From positions 992,001 to 1,056,000 of the forward strand of contig CP119317.1 in assembly GCA_029203125.1 (NCBI GenBank): a stretch of 64,000 nucleotides of DNA, in the 5' to 3' direction. Both the position numbers and the translations under genes were made by a program. Positions 58,306 through 64,000 of this stretch are shown here, in pieces; within the stretch, counting starts at the first letter, position 1, and every line of letters starts with the position of its first letter. The notes under the pieces were generated by a model, which ran no database searches, was not told the origin of the DNA, and saw only the letters and a list, made by a program, of their open reading frames with translations. Source of the DNA: Candidatus Cohnella colombiensis. GTDB lineage: Bacteria; Bacillota; Bacilli; Paenibacillales; Paenibacillaceae.

Positions 58306-60042
58306 ATGACCTTTAGCTCGATCCTGATGCTAGTTCAAGTCTTTTTCGCTGTCGTAATCGGTGTCTACTTTTGGAATTTACTCCGCAACCAGAAAAGCAA
58401 TCGCACAGCGGTAGATCGTGAATCTCGCAAAGAGATGGATAAACTTCGCAAGCTTCGCTCGATTTCATTAACGAAGCCACTGGCTGAGAAGACGCGCCCA
58501 GAGACGATGAGCGATATCGTTGGGCAGAAGGAAGGGCTTCGTGCTTTGAAGGCCGCACTTTGTGGCGGTAATCCACAGCATGTTCTTGTCTATGGTCCTC
58601 CAGGAGTAGGGAAAACTGCGGCAGCGCGAGTCATATTGGAAGAAGCGAAAAAAAATGTGATATCTCCTTTTAGGCATGAGGCAAAATTTATTGAAATCGA
58701 TGCGACAACAGCACGATTTGATGAGCGGGGCATTGCCGACCCGTTGATCGGTTCCGTTCATGATCCGATCTATCAAGGTGCAGGTGCGATGGGCGTTGCT
58801 GGCATTCCTCAGCCGAAGCCGGGCGCAGTAACAAAAGCACATGGGAGCATCTTATTCATTGATGAGATTGGCGAATTGCATCCGATACAGCTAAATAAGC
58901 TGCTTAAAGTATTAGAAGATCGGAAGGTTTTTTTAGAGAGCGCTTATTATCATGCTGAAGATACGAATATTCCACTGTACATCCATGACATATTTCAAAA
59001 CGGGTTGCCCGCAGATTTCCGGCTTGTTGGTGCGACAACAAGATCGCCTGGAGAATTACCTGCTGCTCTTCGCAGTCGATGCATGGAAGTGTTTTTCCGC
59101 CCGCTACTTCCAGATGAGATTGAACAAATTGCTGAAAATGCGATTGTGAAAATCGGATATCAACCTCAAAAAGCAGCGCTTGAGGTTGTGAAACGCTATG
59201 CCACAAATGGTAGAGAAGCGGTTAATATCATTCAACTGGCAGCAGGACTTGCGCTATCAGAAAATCGCAATGAATTGGCTGCATCGGATATTGAGTGGGT
59301 TGTGAATAGTAGCCAGCTTCCGCCACGTCCTGATCGCAAAGTGCCAACAGAACCACAAATCGGTCTTGTGAACGGGTTAGCTGTTTATGGACCGAGTATG
59401 GGGGCGCTGCTTGAAATAGAAGTAACCGCAATTCCGGTAATGAATGGAAGAGGTCAATTCACGATAACTGGCGTTGTCGACGAAGAGGAGCTTAATGGTG
59501 GACACCGTGTACTGCGACGCAAGAGCATGGCGAAAGGCTCGCTTGATAATGTGTTGACCGTGCTTAGACGGCACCATCTACAGCCGGACAACTATGATCT
59601 TCATGTCAATTTCCCTGGTGGAACGCCTGTGGATGGACCGTCTGCTGGTGTTGCAATGGCGGTTGCGATCGCTTCAGCTATTACGAAGCGACCGATCGAC
59701 AATAAGCTTGCGATGACGGGCGAAGTGAGTATCCATGGTGGTGTAAAGCCTGTTGGTGGTGTTGTCACAAAGGTGGAGGCTGCTTTTCAGGCAGGTGTTG
59801 AGCGGGTATTAATTCCGAAGGAAAATTGGCAGCAAATCTTTGAGGGATTAGAGGGAGTTCAAGTTATTGCGGTGGATCGTATTGAAGAAGTGTTCGATCA
59901 TGTATTTGGTGAACATAAGCTGCACGTAACTCCGGATTGGCAAGTTAGCGAGCTTCCGGTCGCAGCAGACACTTTTGCAGCAGCGCCGTCAGGCTCTGTG
60001 CTTCATGCCAGTGTGTTGCCTGTAGATAGTGGGCATGCTTAA
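58306..60042 (+). CDS. lonB: Lon-like ATP-dependent protease LonB
   Basis: A 578-residue membrane-anchored Lon-type protease. N-terminal TM helix (MLVQVFFAVVIGVYFWNLLRN), AAA+ with Walker A GPPGVGKTAAA and Walker B ILFIDEIGEL, and the C-terminal S16 protease domain with DGPSAGVAMAVAIASA (nucleophile Ser) and the Lys about 40 residues later (HGGVKPVGGVVTKVEAA). LonB acts in the forespore under SigF in Bacillus. The start is ATG 58306, 9 nt after GGAGAGG, matching Bacillus LonB. Confidence 0.94.
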   Translation: MTFSSILMLVQVFFAVVIGVYFWNLLRNQKSNRTAVDRESRKEMDKLRKLRSISLTKPLAEKTRPETMSDIVGQKEGLRALKAALCGGNPQHVLVYGPPGVGKTAAARVILEEAKKNVISPFRHEAKFIEIDATTARFDERGIADPLIGSVHDPIYQGAGAMGVAGIPQPKPGAVTKAHGSILFIDEIGELHPIQLNKLLKVLEDRKVFLESAYYHAEDTNIPLYIHDIFQNGLPADFRLVGATTRSPGELPAALRSRCMEVFFRPLLPDEIEQIAENAIVKIGYQPQKAALEVVKRYATNGREAVNIIQLAAGLALSENRNELAASDIEWVVNSSQLPPRPDRKVPTEPQIGLVNGLAVYGPSMGALLEIEVTAIPVMNGRGQFTITGVVDEEELNGGHRVLRRKSMAKGSLDNVLTVLRRHHLQPDNYDLHVNFPGGTPVDGPSAGVAMAVAIASAITKRPIDNKLAMTGEVSIHGGVKPVGGVVTKVEAAFQAGVERVLIPKENWQQIFEGLEGVQVIAVDRIEEVFDHVFGEHKLHVTPDWQVSELPVAADTFAAAPSGSVLHASVLPVDSGHA

Positions 60043-60055
60043 TCGTAAACCGTAG

Positions 60056-60092
60056 AGCTGTTTCATTCATTGTGAATGGGACGGCTTTTTTT
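60056..60092 (+). terminator. Terminator after lonB
   Basis: AGCTGTTTCATTCA pairs with TGAATGGGACGGCT (G-U pairs included) around a 3-nt loop, followed by TTTTTTT. Confidence 0.85.
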
Positions 60093-60160
60093 ATTTGTCA
60101 TAACGATAGCAAATCGACGAACGGATCGGAAAGCAGAGTCATTACAGAATAGTGCTGTGA

Positions 60161-60204
60161 TTGATAATCGGATTGAAAAGGTATACCATACCATATAGGT
60201 ATGG
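60161..60204 (+). promoter_or_regulatory. Predicted aminotransferase promoter with palindrome over the -10 region
   Basis: TTGATA (60161-60166), 17-bp spacer, TACCAT (60184-60189). The perfect inverted repeat CCATACC-ATATA-GGTATGG at 60186-60204 overlaps the -10 and start site, a typical repressor position. Branched-chain genes in Firmicutes are often CodY targets, but this palindrome is not a CodY box (AATTTTCWGAAAATT), so the regulator is unknown. Confidence 0.55.
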
Positions 60205-60279
60205 ATAACCAACAAAACAGATTTAAAGCTCTGTTATCATTCAACTATAAGCAAAAATACGTAAGGAGAAGATGTACGA

Positions 60280-61347
60280 ATGGGCCTCAAGATCACAGTA
60301 GAACGCACAACAGCTCCCAAGCAAAAACCGGACACTTCCAAACTAAGCTTCGGCAAACATTTTACAGATCACATGTTCATTATGGAATATGATACGGGTA
60401 TGGGCTGGCATGATCCTCGGATCGTTCCGTATCAGCCGATCTCGTTGGATCCGGCAGCCAAGGTGTTCCATTATGGACAAACTGTATTCGAAGGAATGAA
60501 AGCGTATAAAACCCCAGAGGGTCCGGTATTGATGTTCCGTCCCTTTAAAAATTTGCAGCGACTGAATCGCTCCAATGCACGTCTTAGCATTCCGTCCCTA
60601 GATGAAGATCTAATCATGGAGGGGTTGAAGCAACTCATCAAGATAGATGAAGATTGGATTCCGACTGCACAAGGAACTTCACTCTATATTCGTCCGTTCG
60701 TAATTTCGACGCAAGCAACGCTGGGTGTTGCCCCTTCAGAAAGTTATTATTTTATAATCATTTTGTCACCTGTGGGTTCCTATTACGAAGAAGGAATTAA
60801 CCCGGTTAGCATCTATGTTGAATCCGAATACGTTCGGGCCGTTACGGGCGGAGTCGGGAATGCCAAGACCGGGGGAAATTATGCTGCAGGTCTTAAAGCA
60901 CAGCAGGAAGCTACCGAGAAAGGGTATTCGCAAGTACTCTGGCTGGATGGCGTCCACCGTAAATATATCGAGGAAGTCGGAAGCATGAACGTGTTCTTCA
61001 AGGTTGCGGGTAAAGTAATTACGCCTGCGCTCAATGGGAGCATATTGGACGGTGTTACCCGGGATTCGGTCATCCGAGTGCTCAAGCACTGGAACATTGA
61101 AGTTGAGGAAAAAACGATTTCTATTGACGAGATCGTCGAAGCGCATCGGACAGGGGCGTTGGAGGAAGCTTTCGGAACGGGTACAGCAGCTGTTATTTCA
61201 CCCATTGGAGAATTGAATTGGCAAGGTGACAAGCTGACGCTAAATGGTGGCCAAACGGGTCCCCTCTCTTCCAGAGTGTATGATTTCATAACCGGCATGC
61301 AGCGTGGCACCATTGAAGATCCGTTAGGTTGGATCGTGAAACTATAG
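60280..61347 (+). CDS. ilvE: Branched-chain-amino-acid aminotransferase
   Basis: A 355-residue fold-type IV PLP enzyme making Leu, Ile and Val from their 2-oxo acids. Motifs: FHYGQTVFEGMKAYKTPEG, GGNYAAGLKAQQEATEKGYS, WLDGVHRKYIEEVGSMNVFF, EEAFGTGTAAVISPIGEL. The Lys in NYAAGLKAQ region forms the PLP Schiff base. AAGGAGAAG lies before ATG. Length 355 is that of the long YbgE/IlvK type. It sits alone between lonB and lonA. Confidence 0.93.
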   Translation: MGLKITVERTTAPKQKPDTSKLSFGKHFTDHMFIMEYDTGMGWHDPRIVPYQPISLDPAAKVFHYGQTVFEGMKAYKTPEGPVLMFRPFKNLQRLNRSNARLSIPSLDEDLIMEGLKQLIKIDEDWIPTAQGTSLYIRPFVISTQATLGVAPSESYYFIIILSPVGSYYEEGINPVSIYVESEYVRAVTGGVGNAKTGGNYAAGLKAQQEATEKGYSQVLWLDGVHRKYIEEVGSMNVFFKVAGKVITPALNGSILDGVTRDSVIRVLKHWNIEVEEKTISIDEIVEAHRTGALEEAFGTGTAAVISPIGELNWQGDKLTLNGGQTGPLSSRVYDFITGMQRGTIEDPLGWIVKL

Positions 61348-61352
61348 TTCGA

Positions 61353-61392
61353 AAGGGCACTCAGAGTTAAATTAACTTTGGGTGCCTTATCT
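61353..61392 (+). terminator. Terminator after the aminotransferase gene
   Basis: AAGGGCACTCAGAGTT (61353-61368) pairs with AACTTTGGGTGCCTT (61374-61388), with G-U pairs and one bulge, followed by ATCTTTTC. Confidence 0.7.
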
Positions 61393-61508
61393 TTTCATAA
61401 ATTGCTTGTCTAGGCGCTTTTTTGCGAGGAACGATCACATTTGATACAATGACGAGAGTGTTTCTAAATTTAGAACAACGTACCAGATTTACAGAGGAGG
61501 TCCCGATT

Positions 61509-63950
61509 ATGGGTTCGAGCAAACCAAAAAGCCGTTCTATTCCTCTATTGCCCTTACGTGGGCTGCTCGTCTACCCCAGTATGGTTTTGCATCTGGATGT
61601 AGGTCGTGAGAAGTCGGTCAAAGCATTGGAGCAATGTATGATCGACGATCATATGATTTTGCTATGCTCACAGTCTGAAGTAAATATTGAAGAACCGACA
61701 CAGGAAGATATTTATCGTGTAGGGACAATTGCAAAAATTCGTCAGATGCTGAAGCTGCCGAATGGAACGATTCGTGTATTGGTTGAAGGCGTGATGCGGG
61801 CGAAAATTGAGCAATATTTGCCCAACGAACATTTTTACGAAGTGTTAGCGCATGAACTACAAGAAGGACCTACGAATGATGCTGAACTGGATGCATTGAT
61901 GCGTGCAGTATTAAGCCAATTTGAACATTATATAAATTTGTCGAAGAAAGTCACTCCCGAGACGCTTGCTGCAGTTACGGATATCGATGAGCCGGGGCGG
62001 CTAGCGGATGTGATTACAAGTCATCTGTCGCTTAAAATTAAAGATAAGCAAGAGATTTTGGAGACGGTAAAGGTTCGTCCTCGTCTGATGAAGCTACTTG
62101 ATTTTTTGAACAATGAGCGAGAAGTGTTGGAGCTTGAGCGGAAGATTAACCAACGCGTCAAGAAACAGATGGAGAAGACGCAGAAGGAATATTATCTCCG
62201 CGAACAGATGAAAGCGATCCAGAAGGAGCTAGGTGAGAAGGAAGGCCGTGCAGGCGAGGTTGAGGAGCTAAGAGCTCAACTGGAAGAAGCTGAGCTACCG
62301 GAGAAAATCTATACAAAGGTTGTCAAAGAAATCGATCGTCTCGAGAAGATGCCTGCCGCATCGGCTGAGGGAGCGGTTATTCGAACATATGTAGAATGGT
62401 TATTGACGCTACCATGGAGCAAGCAAACAGAAGATCATCTTGATCTGGCAGAAGCAGAGCGGATCATGGAAGAAGAGCACTCCGGTTTAGATAAGCCGAA
62501 GGAGCGAGTACTAGAATATTTGGCTGTACAACAGCTAGTAAAGAAGCTGAAGGGACCCATTCTCTGTCTCGTAGGCCCTCCAGGTGTCGGGAAAACCTCT
62601 TTAGCGCGCTCGATTGCCAAATCGCTCGGTCGTGAGTTTGTGCGGATTTCACTTGGTGGTGTTCGTGACGAAGCGGAAATTCGCGGTCATCGTAGAACGT
62701 ATGTTGGTGCGATGCCAGGGAGAATTTTGCAAGGGATGAAAAATGCCGGGACGATTAATCCGGTCATCTTGCTTGATGAAATCGATAAGATGGCAAATGA
62801 TTTCCGTGGTGATCCTTCTTCTGCGCTGTTGGAAGTGCTCGATCCGGAGCAAAACAGCACATTTAGCGATCATTACATTGAACTACCATACGATTTATCC
62901 CATGTCATGTTCGTAACAACTGCGAACGTGATGCACAATATCCCTCGTCCGTTACTTGATCGGATGGAACTGTTGCATATTCCAGGATATACGGAGCTAG
63001 AGAAGTACCAAATTGCCGAGCGTCATCTGTTGCCGAAGCAGATTCGTAATCATGGTTTGACAGCAGATCAACTTCAAATTGACGATGACGCACTACTTAA
63101 GCTCATTCGTGAATATACAAGAGAATCTGGTGTGCGGAATTTGGAGCAACAGCTTGCATCCATATGCCGAAAAGCTGCTAAGGCAATCGTGGCCAATCCA
63201 GATGCAACATTGTTCCATGTTGATGTGGAAAAGCTGAAGGAGTTGCTCGGACCTTCAAAATATCGTTATGGGATGGCAGAGGCCGAGGATCAAATTGGTA
63301 CGGTTACCGGTCTCGCATGGACAGAAGTCGGCGGTGACACTCTCGTCATCGAGGTGACGATTATGCCAGGCAGCGGAAAGCTCACCTTAACAGGTCAATT
63401 AGGCGATGTGATGAAGGAATCTGCGCAAGCGGCATTCAGCTATACGCGTAGTCGTGCATTGCAGCTGGGGATCGATCCACTATTCCATGAGAAGAATGAT
63501 ATCCATATTCATATTCCTGAAGGGGCAATTCCGAAAGATGGACCTTCTGCGGGAATTACGATGGCGACAGCATTGATCTCTGCCCTAACGGATCGCAAAA
63601 TAGCGAGAGAAGTCGCCATGACAGGCGAAATTACGCTACGTGGCAGAGTACTACCGATTGGTGGTTTGAAGGAGAAGTCGCTGGCTGCACACCGGGCAGG
63701 TATTACGACGATTCTTATACCGAAGGACAATGAGCGCGATTTGCGCGATGTTCCAGAGAGTGTGAAGGAGAATGTTACCTTTATACCCGTAGCTCATATG
63801 GATGAAGTGCTTCAGGTTGCTTTCAGAGATGCTTTGGATGTGCGGGCAAGTAGACTGGGCGCTTCAGAGGAAAGCTTGGAAGCTGAGGAATCAGTGCTTG
63901 CAACAGTAAATGCCGAGCGTGATGATTTGCCACCATTAGGCACACATTGA
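61509..63950 (+). CDS. lon: ATP-dependent protease LonA
   Basis: An 813-residue cytosolic Lon protease: N-terminal substrate-binding domain (LPLLPLRGLLVYPSMVLHLD), AAA+ with GPPGVGKTSLARSIA and PVILLDEIDKM, and S16 protease domain with PKDGPSAGITMATA (Ser) and the Lys in RVLPIGGLKEKSLAAHRAG. It removes damaged and regulatory proteins. ATG 61509 has GAGGAGGT 8 nt upstream; the longer frame from 61422 would add residues not found in Lon. Confidence 0.97.
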   Translation: MGSSKPKSRSIPLLPLRGLLVYPSMVLHLDVGREKSVKALEQCMIDDHMILLCSQSEVNIEEPTQEDIYRVGTIAKIRQMLKLPNGTIRVLVEGVMRAKIEQYLPNEHFYEVLAHELQEGPTNDAELDALMRAVLSQFEHYINLSKKVTPETLAAVTDIDEPGRLADVITSHLSLKIKDKQEILETVKVRPRLMKLLDFLNNEREVLELERKINQRVKKQMEKTQKEYYLREQMKAIQKELGEKEGRAGEVEELRAQLEEAELPEKIYTKVVKEIDRLEKMPAASAEGAVIRTYVEWLLTLPWSKQTEDHLDLAEAERIMEEEHSGLDKPKERVLEYLAVQQLVKKLKGPILCLVGPPGVGKTSLARSIAKSLGREFVRISLGGVRDEAEIRGHRRTYVGAMPGRILQGMKNAGTINPVILLDEIDKMANDFRGDPSSALLEVLDPEQNSTFSDHYIELPYDLSHVMFVTTANVMHNIPRPLLDRMELLHIPGYTELEKYQIAERHLLPKQIRNHGLTADQLQIDDDALLKLIREYTRESGVRNLEQQLASICRKAAKAIVANPDATLFHVDVEKLKELLGPSKYRYGMAEAEDQIGTVTGLAWTEVGGDTLVIEVTIMPGSGKLTLTGQLGDVMKESAQAAFSYTRSRALQLGIDPLFHEKNDIHIHIPEGAIPKDGPSAGITMATALISALTDRKIAREVAMTGEITLRGRVLPIGGLKEKSLAAHRAGITTILIPKDNERDLRDVPESVKENVTFIPVAHMDEVLQVAFRDALDVRASRLGASEESLEAEESVLATVNAERDDLPPLGTH

Positions 63951-63968
63951 TAGGAGTCGTTACACAAG

Positions 63969-64000
63969 ATGAAAATCAAACAAAGTGAATTTGTAATTAG
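63969..64000 (+). CDS. ysxC: Ribosome-biogenesis GTPase YsxC/EngB (start only)
   Basis: Ten codons, MKIKQSEFVI, at the edge of the window, with AGGAGT about 11 nt upstream. The start resembles B. subtilis YsxC (MKVTKSEIVI) and the gene order lonA-ysxC is conserved, so identification rests largely on synteny. Confidence 0.7.
   Translation, partial: MKIKQSEFVI

Overview
The window looks like chromosome from a moderate-GC, endospore-forming Firmicute of the Paenibacillaceae (Paenibacillus/Cohnella type). Evidence: spore genes (cotJABC, gerM, yheC/yheD paralogues, lonB), the Gram-positive sufCDSUB order with SufU, and Bacillus-like blocks gerM-rph-rdgB and ysoA-tig-clpP-clpX...lonB...lonA-ysxC. 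The assignment is from gene content and order only.

Layout. 0-5 kb: end of a MalG-type sugar permease overlapped by a secreted GH13 amylase lipoprotein, an SsuE-like flavin reductase, a repeat-rich spacer, and a cytosolic neopullulanase/cyclomaltodextrinase whose leader holds a strong terminator (candidate attenuator). 5-10.3 kb: suf Fe-S assembly operon, with a Fur-box-like site on its promoter. 10.4-20.5 kb: NlpC/P60 lipoprotein, HD-GYP protein, YunD-like phosphoesterase, UppP, second HD-GYP, YfkAB radical SAM protein, CBS membrane protein, AI-2E-type exporter and a Zur-like repressor. 20.5-24 kb: cotJABC, then a YtrA-type GntR/ABC operon with a perfect operator palindrome over its promoter. 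24.3-27.5 kb: polytopic membrane protein and a dCache-GGDEF cyclase. 27.5-33.7 kb: five consecutive, overlapping YheC/YheD ATP-grasp genes. 33.9-42.7 kb: MBL hydrolase, YutG-like protein, gerM-rph-rdgB, asparagine synthetase, small unknown proteins, EamA half-transporter, Gfo/Idh/MocA oxidoreductase.

42.75-46.95 kb is an accessory, decaying island next to the 3' end of a tRNA-Arg gene. It holds a frameshifted transposase ORF, an AT-rich secreted serine protease, a truncated Arc-like ORF, a NYN-domain gene with no normal start codon, a small WYL-like protein, and two divergent XRE-type repressor genes each broken by one nonsense codon. 47-64 kb returns to core chromosome: Crp/Fnr regulator plus HD-GYP protein, tRNA-Gly, and the chaperone/protease block tig, clpP, clpX, lonB, lonA, into which ispG, a SNF2 helicase and a branched-chain aminotransferase are interleaved.

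Themes: starch/maltodextrin use (outer amylase, ABC uptake, inner neopullulanase); c-di-GMP signalling (one GGDEF, three HD-GYP); spore coat (cotJ, five YheC/D); Fe-S and metal homeostasis (suf, Zur); protein quality control. The most unusual items are the five-gene YheC/D operon, the neopullulanase leader, and the island in which several ORFs have each lost a single start or sense codon. Start codons were chosen from ribosome binding sites and family N-termini, so several coding regions are shorter than the longest open frame.
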